A model generated the notes under the pieces. That model was not told where the DNA came from, did not search any database, and saw only the letters and a list, made by a program, of their open reading frames with translations. 64,000 nucleotides of DNA from Nitrospirales bacterium (GTDB lineage Bacteria > Nitrospirota > Nitrospiria > Nitrospirales > UBA8639). Both the position numbers and the translations under genes were made by a program. The stretch spans positions 827,147-891,146 of the forward strand of contig JALDRJ010000002.1 of NCBI GenBank assembly GCA_031315865.1, in the 5' to 3' direction. Shown here one piece after another: positions 1 to 8,251 of this stretch (position 1 is the stretch's first letter; each line of letters begins with the position of its first letter).

Positions 1-82
1 GCCTATGCACGTTACTCCAGGAACAAGGGCCTAATCAAGAAGCTCAGGGTAAACGGCTCGGGGACTATGTAAGAAAACCCTC

Positions 83-769
83 TTAAAGAGACGCTGACGT
101 TAAGTGTGTGATCAATCGATCGGCGCAGGCATGCAGTTGAGGAAATGCTGGCAGGGCGCGTGACATTATCGCTTCTGGAGAAAGACCGCTGCGCGTCACA
201 TCGTCTGGACATTGTTGACAGAGTTCCTGGACACCCGTCGCATCCAGCTCAAGGTGAAATAACAACGCATAGACGCTGGTGCCATAGCGATATGCCTGCA
301 CGGGATCGCGTTCGGATCCAGCAAGATGTACCGTGTTAGGAGGAAGCTCAAATCCTTCTCCGTGCCATTGGAATACATCAAATTTCCGAGGCATCGTCTT
401 GAAGACAGGGTCTTCTTGCCCTTCTTCACTCAATATGATCGGCATCATGCCAATCTCAAAATGGTCACGAGGCGTGACGGGATTGCCCATTGCCTGTGTC
501 AGCAATTGCGACCCCAAACATACACCCACGATTGGAATATTTTTTGACAGAGCCGCTTGTACGTACACGAGCTCTTCTGACAACCATGGATCTGAATCAT
601 TCACCGACATGGGCCCGCCCATGAGCAATAAAAAGTCACCCAGCTCGGGAGGAAGCCCGTGTTCTGGAACAAGTTGCCGTAAGACTTGATAGCCCTGCCG
701 CTCCAGCGAAGCCTGAAAGACTCCAGGACCTTCAAAGGGCACATGCATGAGACAATGTGCGGTCTTCAT
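83..769 (-). CDS. Class I glutamine amidotransferase-like protein
   Basis: A 228-residue stand-alone GATase1 domain of the kind that hydrolyses glutamine to supply ammonia, close to the 'GMP synthase-like amidotransferase' group. The catalytic triad is visible: the nucleophile Cys84 in the elbow motif GVCLGSQLL, then His172 and Glu174 in FHLELD; a GGPMSV turn precedes them. I chose the ATG at 769 because the protein then begins directly with the first strand (MKTAHCLMHVP); the frame stays open 19 codons further but adds no domain sequence. No synthetase partner lies beside it, so the acceptor of the ammonia is unknown. Family sure, substrate not known. Confidence 0.85.
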   Translation of the reverse strand: MKTAHCLMHVPFEGPGVFQASLERQGYQVLRQLVPEHGLPPELGDFLLLMGGPMSVNDSDPWLSEELVYVQAALSKNIPIVGVCLGSQLLTQAMGNPVTPRDHFEIGMMPIILSEEGQEDPVFKTMPRKFDVFQWHGEGFELPPNTVHLAGSERDPVQAYRYGTSVYALLFHLELDATGVQELCQQCPDDVTRSGLSPEAIMSRALPAFPQLHACADRLITHLTSASL

Positions 770-904
770 GAATACAACGTTGAACAATTCCCGGCACGAA
801 GCGCGTAGGACGAGAGTTCCATCCAATAAAGTGTTCAGACCGACAATGTGTTTAGGTACAGTCGGTTTGAACGGAACCAGGCAAAGTGTGGAGTGTGAAG
901 CAGG

Positions 905-1555
905 TCACTTGACGGAGACAGCCGGCATTGCATGGCCATTTTTTTGATTGACGCATTCCACCAGATGCCAAAAGCGAAGAGGGTTTACTTTCTTTTTTCT
1001 TTCTACGACAAGGGTGGTCCCTTCTAAGACGGTATTGAGGGATAAGTCGGTTCGAAATCCAATGTGTTTACAGAGTGGGGAGATCATTTTTTCAACCGCG
1101 GCGATGACTTTGTTGCCATTGCTGAAGTGATTCAGCATCACAATGCGACCGCCAGGCTTACAGACGCGGATCATCTCTCGCACAACTCTCCGATAATCCG
1201 GAACGGCCGTGACGACATATGCCGCCATGACGATGTCGAACGAATCACTCTCAAGGTCCATATGAGCCGCATCCATTCGTCGCAAGCTTACATTCGTGAG
1301 GCGATGGGTTTGAATCCGTTCTTTAGCTTTCTCTAACATCCCTTCCGAAAAATCTATACCAAGAATTTCACAATAATTTGGGTACAAGGGAAGCGCCTCT
1401 CCGGTCCCGATTCCAACTTCCAAGACCCGGTCCCCTGGCTGGATCGGTAATCCTCGGACGGCCGACTCTCGTGATTGCTGAAAGACACGGCCAAAGGTTT
1501 GGTCATACATACCGGCATAATTTGTATACACCTTTTCAACTTTGTCGAGGTCCAT
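905..1555 (-). CDS. Class I SAM-dependent methyltransferase, PmtA-like
   Basis: A 216-residue Rossmann-fold methyltransferase. Motif I is VLEVGIGTG (residues 44-52), followed by GIDFSEGML and the post-motif stretch CKPGGRIVMLNH. The N-terminus (VYTNYAGMYDQTFGRVF) resembles phosphatidylethanolamine N-methyltransferases of the Rhodobacter PmtA type, which methylate PE towards phosphatidylcholine; ubiquinone/menaquinone-type methyltransferases are an alternative. The ATG at 1555 is preferred to one 42 bases upstream because GGAGGG sits five bases before it. Substrate specificity is an inference from the N-terminal resemblance only. Confidence 0.8.
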   Translation of the reverse strand: MDLDKVEKVYTNYAGMYDQTFGRVFQQSRESAVRGLPIQPGDRVLEVGIGTGEALPLYPNYCEILGIDFSEGMLEKAKERIQTHRLTNVSLRRMDAAHMDLESDSFDIVMAAYVVTAVPDYRRVVREMIRVCKPGGRIVMLNHFSNGNKVIAAVEKMISPLCKHIGFRTDLSLNTVLEGTTLVVERKKKVNPLRFWHLVECVNQKNGHAMPAVSVK

Positions 1556-1969
1556 ATACCCTCCAAGAGACGCTTTCACTGATTCGTTCACACGCATTGA
1601 GTGAATTGAATATCAATCACATTAATAATGAAACATGAATAAGAAATCTGGTTGGGGATCGTTCAGTTAGGCGGGATACCCGGATGTTGGCGCCGTAGTC
1701 GGGACGGCCCACCTCCGCATGACGTTGGCATAATCTACCCAACTTTCAAGGTAGAGTCAACAGATAAGACCACAACTTTCTTCTCGATGAGAAAACAGGA
1801 ATCAATCACGAGTAATCCTGAAACCTGGGGATATCTCCACTACGACCGATAAACAGGGATTGCAATGCGATCACCTGGTTTCCTACAATCTGAACCTTCA
1901 TTCCATACGGTATGATAACCTCATCTATATTTCAGGTAAAAAGAAGACTCGGCGAAAGGAAGAATCATA
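1556..1969. other. Intergenic region between divergent genes
   Basis: About 410 bases with no coding sequence that I can support. It must hold the promoters of the methyltransferase (leftward) and of the secreted protein (rightward). A TATGAT hexamer at 1911-1916 is a possible -10 for the rightward gene, but there is no convincing -35 at the right distance. Nothing else stands out. Confidence 0.4.
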
Positions 1970-2635
1970 ATGCCATTACGCAATCATTTTTTCCCCCTCT
2001 TCTGCCTCGTCTTACTCACCACTGAGCTTTTCACGTGGGATTCCCTCTCCAGATACGCCTATGCCATAGACGTAGACCTGACCATGGAACAGGCCAAGCA
2101 AGCCTTGTCTCATGGCCGTGAGTCGATGGAAAAGGCTGAAAATGTCGAAGATGTCGCGAACATTATGAAGGCGGCAGAACGAGCCATTCGCGTCGGAGAC
2201 AATCCAGAGGAAGCCCCCTGCGGCCCCCACGCCATTCTTCGTACACGTCGGTATTGGCTGGAATATTTCGGTCGGCGAGAAGCCGCTGAATCGAAACGCC
2301 AGAAAAAAACGGTACGTATGCCGGATAGTAAAATAGAAGAAATCTTAAAAATGCCGTACCTTGAGGTCGAAGTTCGTCTCTGTGGTGATGAGGAGTTTTT
2401 CGCCGAAGGGGTTGATGTGGCGTTACAGCAGGGGAGAACCATGGCTCGTCCTGTCGATGTTGGAGCCGCTGAGCGCGGGAAGAAAAACCCCGGTGACGTC
2501 CCAAGTTACCGGTCTCGCTTTACGGCAAGATTTGCCTATGCGGACTTCGACCCAACAGCCGAAAGCACGTTGGCAGTTTTTTTTCCTGATGGAAACCTCA
2601 TCAATATCAATGCCGATCTTTCGAAAATTCACTGA
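1970..2635 (+). CDS. Hypothetical exported protein
   Basis: A 221-residue protein that I do not recognise. The N-terminus (residues 1-32) is a typical Sec signal: a short basic start, a hydrophobic core and YAYA as a likely cleavage site. The mature part begins with an amphipathic helical stretch rich in Glu, Lys and Ala, has two isolated Cys residues (about 78 and 132), and ends in a predicted beta-rich segment. The start has a purine-rich GAAAGGAAG upstream. It is alone on its strand, convergent with the ABC exporter that follows. Function unknown; periplasmic location inferred from the signal. Confidence 0.65.
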   Translation: MPLRNHFFPLFCLVLLTTELFTWDSLSRYAYAIDVDLTMEQAKQALSHGRESMEKAENVEDVANIMKAAERAIRVGDNPEEAPCGPHAILRTRRYWLEYFGRREAAESKRQKKTVRMPDSKIEEILKMPYLEVEVRLCGDEEFFAEGVDVALQQGRTMARPVDVGAAERGKKNPGDVPSYRSRFTARFAYADFDPTAESTLAVFFPDGNLININADLSKIH

Positions 2636-2672
2636 ACGTTCTGACTGACATATTTCGTATCTGATTCTTTTC

Positions 2673-4430
2673 TCATATTTCTGGGCTGGCCTCTTCAGCT
2701 CCCTTTTCCCATTCTGCCATTTTCAACGTATAGAGATGGTGATAGAGTCCCCGAAACTCGAGTAACGCGGCGTGCCGGCCTTGCTCAACGATCTGTCCGT
2801 GATTCAACACGAAGATCCGGTCAGCTGATTGAATCGTCGTCAGGCGATGCGCGATGATCACCGTCGTTCTTCCCTCCATAAGTTTATCCAGAGCGGCTTG
2901 GACAAGCGTCTCTGATTGACTATCGAGGGCCGACGTGGCTTCATCCATGATTAAAATCCTCGGATTTTTCAGGAATGCTCGAGCAATAGCTATACGTTGT
3001 CGTTGACCACCGGACAGGTTCACGCCTTTTTCTCCGACGAGTGTTTCATACCCGTCCGGCAGAGAAAGGATGAACTCATGCGCATTGGCGCCGAGACTTG
3101 CGGCATAGACCTCTTCCTTGCTCGCGTCACGACGGCCATAACGAATATTTTCGAAAATCGTGTCGCCGAACAACACGGTCTCCTGGGGAACCAACGCGAT
3201 TTGCCGGTAGAAGCTATCCAATCGACATGTTCGTAGGTCATGGCCATCGATAGAGATACGTCCATCTATAGGATCATAAAATCGGTGGAGTAGATTGATA
3301 ATCGTAGTTTTCCCCGCACCCGTCGGCCCGACAAAAGCCACACGTTCCCCGGGTTGAATCTCGAATGACACATCAGACAACACCCGCTGCCTTGGATCAT
3401 AGGCAAACTCGACGCGATCAAATTGTATGTGGCCCTGAATTTTGGGAAGAACGTTCATATCCGGTGAATCACGAATTTCCGGCTGGGCATCAAGAATCTC
3501 AAAGACTCTGGTCATGGCGCCTTGCGTTTCCTTAAACTGCGCGAACACTCGGGCCACGGAGCCGAACGGACCGATGAGGATGCCGGCAAACAGGACGAAG
3601 GCAAAGAGATCTCCCGGTGTCATCGTTCCTTCGATGACCTGCTTTCCTCCATACCAGAGGACTGCGATCGCCATCGAAAATGTGAGGAGGGTAATTACCG
3701 GAATGAAGACCGCCAAAATGGCTGTTCGTCGTAACGTGGTGGCCACGAGCTCATCGGAAGCAGCCCGAAATCGCTGCTCTTCCCGAGGCGTTTGCACAAA
3801 AGACTTGACGATACGTATACCCGAAATCACCTCTTCTATAAGGGTCGTTAGCTCAGCCGTACGATCTTGAATCTGGACGGAGAGTGATTTCAAACGACGG
3901 CCGAAAAGACGAGCCACGAGCGCCAACAGCGGCAACAGCAATAGAATCAGGCCACACAGACGCCAATTCATCATCACGAGAAACCCGACTCCACCAACCA
4001 CGGTCACAAGATGTTTGACGGAATCGATAGGGGTTTCCGTCAACATGGACTGAATGACTCCCACGTCGTTCATGAGCCGCGAAACGATCTCTCCCGTACG
4101 TCTTTTCGAAAAAAAATTGAGTGATAACTGCTGGACATGGCTGAACAGTCGCACTCGAAAATCAGCCACAATCCTCTGTGCGACCTGTGACGTTAAATAA
4201 CTCTGCGCCATCGACATCAAACTCTGCCCAACCATGAGCCCTAAAAAGACCCAGACCGCCGAAGTGAGCTGCGCCAGATCCCGTTGAACGGTGATGAGAT
4301 CCCACAGGTTTCCGGCATAGCGAATTAACAGGAGATTCAGTGCGGCAACCCCCATCACCAGCAAGGCGGAAACGGCCATCTTAAAAAGGTACGGGCGGAG
4401 GAAAGGGAGAAATCGAGAGAAAGTGGCCAT
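2673..4430 (-). CDS. MsbA-like ABC transporter, fused permease and ATPase
   Basis: A 585-residue half-transporter that works as a dimer in the inner membrane. Residues 1-310 carry six membrane helices; the nucleotide-binding domain follows, with Walker A GPTGAGKTT (about 368), Q-loop, signature LSGGQRQR (about 471), Walker B ILIMDEATSALD and the switch histidine in IIAHRLTT. Length and layout match the MsbA lipid A-core flippase and related multidrug exporters. The membrane half does not by itself separate lipid A from drugs; no lipid A genes lie nearby. Starts at the ATG at 4430, no operon partner seen. Confidence 0.88.
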   Translation of the reverse strand: MATFSRFLPFLRPYLFKMAVSALLVMGVAALNLLLIRYAGNLWDLITVQRDLAQLTSAVWVFLGLMVGQSLMSMAQSYLTSQVAQRIVADFRVRLFSHVQQLSLNFFSKRRTGEIVSRLMNDVGVIQSMLTETPIDSVKHLVTVVGGVGFLVMMNWRLCGLILLLLPLLALVARLFGRRLKSLSVQIQDRTAELTTLIEEVISGIRIVKSFVQTPREEQRFRAASDELVATTLRRTAILAVFIPVITLLTFSMAIAVLWYGGKQVIEGTMTPGDLFAFVLFAGILIGPFGSVARVFAQFKETQGAMTRVFEILDAQPEIRDSPDMNVLPKIQGHIQFDRVEFAYDPRQRVLSDVSFEIQPGERVAFVGPTGAGKTTIINLLHRFYDPIDGRISIDGHDLRTCRLDSFYRQIALVPQETVLFGDTIFENIRYGRRDASKEEVYAASLGANAHEFILSLPDGYETLVGEKGVNLSGGQRQRIAIARAFLKNPRILIMDEATSALDSQSETLVQAALDKLMEGRTTVIIAHRLTTIQSADRIFVLNHGQIVEQGRHAALLEFRGLYHHLYTLKMAEWEKGAEEASPEI

Positions 4431-4544
4431 GTCGTATTGATGGGGAAAGAACTACAGCGTAAGACCAGCCTTGAGAAGGCGTGAGGATGAAACAGAAACG
4501 TGCAGAAGAGAAGACGACAAGGGAGGGCTAGGGCACAAGTTTCA

Positions 4545-4766
4545 TCAGTCCAATTGAGTCACAGACTCAATCATATTTTTGTTTAAAGCCACGAAGTCAG
4601 CCGGTTCGCTCTCATTCACGATCACTTCGGTCAAATTAATGAACAACACTGATTCATCGTTCAAGACGTCAGAGATTCTGTTACGCATGGGAGGAATCAA
4701 CAGACTCCCCACATAGGTATTAAGAGAGGAACGGATTCGAATACGCGCTTTTTTTCCCTGAGTCAT
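4545..4766 (-). CDS. Small conserved hypothetical protein
   Basis: A 73-residue soluble protein beginning MTQGKKARIRIRSS, with a basic N-terminus and an alternating hydrophobic pattern (GSLLIPPMRNRISDVLND, VLFINLTEVIV) that suggests a small beta fold. An AGGGA sequence lies five bases before the ATG, which supports translation. It begins 29 bases downstream of the 31-residue COX24-type gene on the same strand, and so is probably co-transcribed from the promoter at 4937-4964. I do not know its function. Confidence 0.6.
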   Translation of the reverse strand: MTQGKKARIRIRSSLNTYVGSLLIPPMRNRISDVLNDESVLFINLTEVIVNESEPADFVALNKNMIESVTQLD

Positions 4767-4795
4767 ATGTCCCTATGGCTCAGAATGATGAGCCG

Positions 4796-4891
4796 TTAAT
4801 TCCGACGACGCGCAAATTTCATTCGACGACGGAGTTTCTTATGCTTATGTTTTCGCATTTTTTTTCTCCGCTTTTTGACGACGCTTGCCAT
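4796..4891 (-). CDS. AURKAIP1/COX24-type small basic ribosomal protein (bS22-like)
   Basis: A 31-residue, extremely basic peptide: it opens MASVVKKRRKKMRKHKHKK and continues LRRRMKFARRRN before TAA. The pattern SV(V/I)KKRRKKM-KHK-KKL-RR is that of the AURKAIP1/COX24 domain found in mitochondrial ribosome-linked proteins and in the tiny bacterial 30S protein bS22. It therefore probably binds rRNA in the small subunit. The gene has its own Shine-Dalgarno (AAGGAAAG about eight bases before the ATG) and a good sigma-70 promoter upstream. It is below the size limit of most gene finders. Confidence 0.85.
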   Translation of the reverse strand: MASVVKKRRKKMRKHKHKKLRRRMKFARRRN

Positions 4892-4936
4892 AGACTCTTT
4901 CCTTACAGACGCATAGGGAGTAAAAGGACTATCCCG

Positions 4937-4964
4937 ATTGTATCAGAGAAACCTAAAACTTCAA
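4937..4964 (-). promoter_or_regulatory. Sigma-70 promoter for the COX24-type gene
   Basis: Read on the minus strand: -35 TTGAAG (4959-4964), 16-base spacer, -10 TACAAT (4937-4942). Predicted start near 4930, leaving a leader of about 40 bases before the ATG at 4891. Position and quality fit the small ribosomal gene. Confidence 0.55.
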
Positions 4965-5092
4965 CCGTAAAACCTGTGAGTTGAACACAGGAAGGGTAAG
5001 TATCACAGGCTCATAAAAGGTGTCAAGAAATATGCAGATGGCCGGATTGCCTTCATCGGACCTTTCGACTCTGTATCTTTTCACGAATCGAC

Positions 5093-5123
5093 TTGACCTC
5101 TTCTCTCGCGTGCTCGGTATAAT
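5093..5123 (+). promoter_or_regulatory. Possible promoter for the lipoprotein-nadB pair
   Basis: TTGACC (5093-5098) and a perfect TATAAT (5118-5123) separated by 19 bases, which is longer than optimal. Transcription would start near 5130, about 14 bases before the ATG at 5144; this short leader argues against the GTG at 5129 as the start codon. Confidence 0.4.
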
Positions 5124-5143
5124 GTGCCGTGACTGAACCAACG

Positions 5144-5611
5144 ATGATACGCGCATGGTCCTTACTTCTTCTCATCCTCAGTTCGACGGGATTTCTTATC
5201 AGTTGCTCCTCTGATCCTCCTCGGTATCCTGAAAGCCATGCACGATTTGAACGAATCGTCGAAGCGGTCAACGTGCTACGACAGGCTTATGTCGCTCAAG
5301 ACCTGGAAAAGATCAAGGACCTGCTTCTCCCGCTCGAGACGCTCCAGCGGTGGGAGCGAAGCGTTCAGCGAGACTTCGAGACCTATTCCAGCATTGAGTT
5401 AGATCTTTCGATCGACCGAATGGTCATTAACGGCGATCTGATCTCTGTCCTCGTTTCATGGCAGGGAGAATGGAAAGAATCTCCTGAAAAACAAAGCATA
5501 AAAGAACGAGGCCATGGGACACTGCATTGGAGCGGAACACACGTCATTTTGCTCAGTGGCGTGGAAGGCAATTTACCGTTTGGCATGGCTGACCGACAAG
5601 CCATGTCTTAG
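5144..5611 (+). CDS. Predicted lipoprotein, unknown function
   Basis: A 155-residue protein starting MIRAWSLLLLILSSTGF with a lipobox LISC, so the mature N-terminus is a lipidated Cys (about residue 21) followed by Ser-Ser-Asp; an Asp at +2 is absent, which points to outer-membrane sorting by E. coli rules. The mature part is helical at first (ERIVEAVNVLRQAYVAQDL) and then a beta-rich segment ending WSGTHVILLSGVEG, reminiscent of small NTF2-like or SnoaL-like domains, though I cannot show homology. A GTG at 5129 would add five residues. nadB follows after 59 bases. Confidence 0.65.
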   Translation: MIRAWSLLLLILSSTGFLISCSSDPPRYPESHARFERIVEAVNVLRQAYVAQDLEKIKDLLLPLETLQRWERSVQRDFETYSSIELDLSIDRMVINGDLISVLVSWQGEWKESPEKQSIKERGHGTLHWSGTHVILLSGVEGNLPFGMADRQAMS

Positions 5612-5670
5612 TCGATTCTCAACCTCCGTTTCTGTATTTTTACTCACGCCCACGCTACACCTCATCATCT

Positions 5671-7290
5671 ATGGCCCTCGCTCACACACCGCAAGTCACG
5701 CAAATCATCGAGACGGACTTCCTCGTCATCGGAAGCGGAGTCGCGGGAATTCGGGCAGCCTTAGAACTGTGTCATCATGGCCGAGTTCTCATGGTGGCCA
5801 AAGGCGGCCCACAAGAAAACAGTACACTCTTCGCGCAAGGCGGCGTCGCCGTGGCGTTAAGCGAGGAAGACCACGTCGATCTTCATTTTACGGACACGAT
5901 GAAGGCCGGGCACCAGCTTTGCCGTAAGCCTGCGACTAAAGCCCTTGTTCAGGAAGGACCAGCCCGTATCGAAGAACTCCTTGAATGGGGGGCTAAATTC
6001 GACAAAGTAAAAGGCAAACTGGCTTTTGCTCATGAAGGCGCTCATAGCCGGCGTCGGATTTTACGCGCGGGAGGCGATGCAATCGGATGCGAGATGGTCA
6101 GGGTGCTCACGACTCATGCCCGGCTCCAACCGAACATTCAGTGGATCGGCAATCAATTCAGTATCGACCTCGTCGTGCTTGACGGTCGGTGTTGTGGTGC
6201 TGTCATCCTCGAAGAGCAGACTGGTCAGCTAAAAGTCATCCTTGCGGCCTCGACTGTTCTGACGACTGGAGGGGCCGGACAGGCCTATGCTCGCACAACT
6301 AACCCGATCAGCGCCACCGGCGACGGCATGGCGATGGCTCTAAGAGCCGGGGCAGCACTCGAAGACATGGAATTTGTCCAATTTCATCCTACCGCGCTGT
6401 ATTTACCCTCGAGTCCTCCCTTCCTCCTTTCAGAAGCCATGCGAGGAGAAGGTGGCCGGCTGAGGAACAACAAGCGGGAGTTTTTCATGAAACGGTATCA
6501 CAAGGACAAAGAACTCGCTCCACGTGATATCGTCGCCAGGGCCATCTGGTCCGAAATGCAAGCCACGAAGGCCCGGCATGTCTATCTCGACATCACGCAT
6601 CTCAGCGCAGGGTTTATCAAAAAACGTTTTCCGACTATTTACACCACCTGCCTTCGGTACGATATCGATATTACCGAAGAATGGATTCCTGTCTCACCCA
6701 GCGCGCATTACTGGATGGGAGGGGTACACACCGACCTCAACGGGGCGACGACCTTACCAGGGCTGTTTGCAGCTGGTGAAGTGGCGTGCAGTGGCGTACA
6801 TGGCGCAAACCGCCTGGCCAGCAATTCTCTCCTCGAAGGATTGGTATTTGGTCTGCGCGCGGCACAGGCCGCGGTTACATTCGCCACACGCTCCTCGTCC
6901 TCGCACCCCTCTATTCGTGAATTCCGGCTCAAGCACAGATCACCGTCGAGACCGGTCAAAGATGCAGAAAAACTTCGAAATTCCCTTCGTCGCTTAATGT
7001 GGACCAAGGTAGGACTAATTCGTCATGGGGACGTCCTTCGTCAGGCAGTCCGGCAACTCAAACAGTGGGAACAAACACTGGAACAATCCCCCCTAACGCG
7101 GACGAACATGGAAACACGGAATCTGATCACAGTTGGGCGATGCACGACAGAAGCCGCATTATGGAGAAAAAATAGTGTCGGGGCACATTTCAGGTCAGAT
7201 TTTCCAATCTATAAAGGCCTTAACTGGAAAGTTCATAGTCGCTCTCATCGTCCAGGAAAGGCTAAACACTTTCCCTTACGATTGAAGTAG
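5671..7290 (+). CDS. nadB: L-aspartate oxidase
   Basis: A 539-residue flavoprotein that oxidises L-aspartate to iminoaspartate, the first step of NAD synthesis, for condensation by NadA. The FAD-binding dinucleotide fold is at the N-terminus (DFLVIGSGVAGIRAA, residues 16-30). Family blocks follow in order: AQGGVAVAL, ATGDGMAMALRAGA, FVQFHPTALY, EAMRGEGG, and the FAD clamp GVHGANRLASNSLLEGLVFG. Those blocks also exist in fumarate reductase flavoprotein subunits, but there is no membrane or iron-sulfur subunit nearby and the length fits NadB. No nadA or nadC is in the window. Confidence 0.92.
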   Translation: MALAHTPQVTQIIETDFLVIGSGVAGIRAALELCHHGRVLMVAKGGPQENSTLFAQGGVAVALSEEDHVDLHFTDTMKAGHQLCRKPATKALVQEGPARIEELLEWGAKFDKVKGKLAFAHEGAHSRRRILRAGGDAIGCEMVRVLTTHARLQPNIQWIGNQFSIDLVVLDGRCCGAVILEEQTGQLKVILAASTVLTTGGAGQAYARTTNPISATGDGMAMALRAGAALEDMEFVQFHPTALYLPSSPPFLLSEAMRGEGGRLRNNKREFFMKRYHKDKELAPRDIVARAIWSEMQATKARHVYLDITHLSAGFIKKRFPTIYTTCLRYDIDITEEWIPVSPSAHYWMGGVHTDLNGATTLPGLFAAGEVACSGVHGANRLASNSLLEGLVFGLRAAQAAVTFATRSSSSHPSIREFRLKHRSPSRPVKDAEKLRNSLRRLMWTKVGLIRHGDVLRQAVRQLKQWEQTLEQSPLTRTNMETRNLITVGRCTTEAALWRKNSVGAHFRSDFPIYKGLNWKVHSRSHRPGKAKHFPLRLK

Positions 7291-7301
7291 AAATCGCGAC
7301 A

Positions 7302-8186
7302 CTATTCCCTATCGAGAAAACGACTGAGATTTGCCTGGAATAATTCATGAATTTTCATGGTCCACACGCCTGGGAAGCCTGTTCCAATGGAGCAATTTTG
7401 GATCTCTGATACCGGCATGACTTCCAGTCCAGTATTGGTAATAAAACATTCCTCTGCATGCAAAAGCTGCTCAGGACTAAAAATTCCCTCCTGGACACTC
7501 ATTCCGTTTTCTCGTGCTAAGGACAATACCACATCGCGGGTCACCCCACGAAGAATCCCACATTCAACGGAAGGCGTATGCAGTCGTTTCTGATGAACAA
7601 AAAAGATATTGCTCGTCGTGCATTCTGTCACGAATCCATCCATATTCAACATGATGGCATCGAAGCCGCCAGCCTGATCCGCCTCATGTTTAGCGAGAAT
7701 ATTATTCAAAAAGCTGAGGGCCTTGACGGCGGGAGGTTGCGCAGCAGTAGGATTCCGTCGGGTCTTCACCAGAGTCAATCTGACCCCACGCTCACGCCAT
7801 GTACGTGTATCCGATCTTACCATTCGCGCCATCATCACAACCGTCGGGCGTGGACATAACTCTGGGTCCAATCCGATTTCCCCGACCCCTCGGGAAATCG
7901 TGACCCGAACCAATGCGTCTGACAACTCATTCCGCGACAATATCTCTGCCAAAAGCTCAGGCCATCGACGTTGAGGGAACGGCAACGCCAACCCGATGCG
8001 CTCGCAAGACTCGCGCAGGCGATCGATATGCGCTTCAAGTTGAAAAAACTTTCCGTCATAGGCGCGCAACGTTTCAAACACGCCGTCACCATACAAGAAA
8101 CCATGATCGAATACCGAGATCACGGCGTGAGCGCGAGGCACGAACCGATCGTTTACATAAATCCATTCAGGAGGTACAGGCTTCAT
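7302..8186 (-). CDS. pabC: Class IV PLP-dependent aminotransferase, probable aminodeoxychorismate lyase
   Basis: A 294-residue fold-type IV PLP enzyme. The glycine-rich start FDHGFLYGDGVFETLRAYDG and the PLP lysine K155 (AVKALSFLNN) are diagnostic of the branched-chain aminotransferase / D-amino-acid aminotransferase / 4-amino-4-deoxychorismate lyase family. It lies 65 bases downstream of a PabB-like gene on the same strand, so the lyase role (4-aminobenzoate for folate) is the best guess; IlvE activity cannot be excluded. The ATG at 8186 is chosen because GGAGAGGTCA lies directly before it; upstream in-frame codons look non-coding. Confidence 0.8.
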   Translation of the reverse strand: MKPVPPEWIYVNDRFVPRAHAVISVFDHGFLYGDGVFETLRAYDGKFFQLEAHIDRLRESCERIGLALPFPQRRWPELLAEILSRNELSDALVRVTISRGVGEIGLDPELCPRPTVVMMARMVRSDTRTWRERGVRLTLVKTRRNPTAAQPPAVKALSFLNNILAKHEADQAGGFDAIMLNMDGFVTECTTSNIFFVHQKRLHTPSVECGILRGVTRDVVLSLARENGMSVQEGIFSPEQLLHAEECFITNTGLEVMPVSEIQNCSIGTGFPGVWTMKIHELFQANLSRFLDRE

Positions 8187-8251
8187 TGACCTCTCCACTG
8201 AAGACGCTTTGGCCTTGGACCTGGGATGCATGACCGGGTGAGATGACGTTT

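Noticed and set aside
1-82. Two plus-strand frames run in from the left edge and stop at about 70-72 and 82-84.
   Set aside because: Either could be the end of a gene beginning outside the window, but 23-27 codons give no family signal.
770-826. Longer N-terminus for the amidotransferase.
   Set aside because: The extra 19 codons precede the first strand of the domain and have no ribosome site of their own.
1020-1060. GGTTCGAAATCC resembles a tRNA T-loop.
   Set aside because: Lies inside the methyltransferase coding sequence and no cloverleaf can be folded around it.
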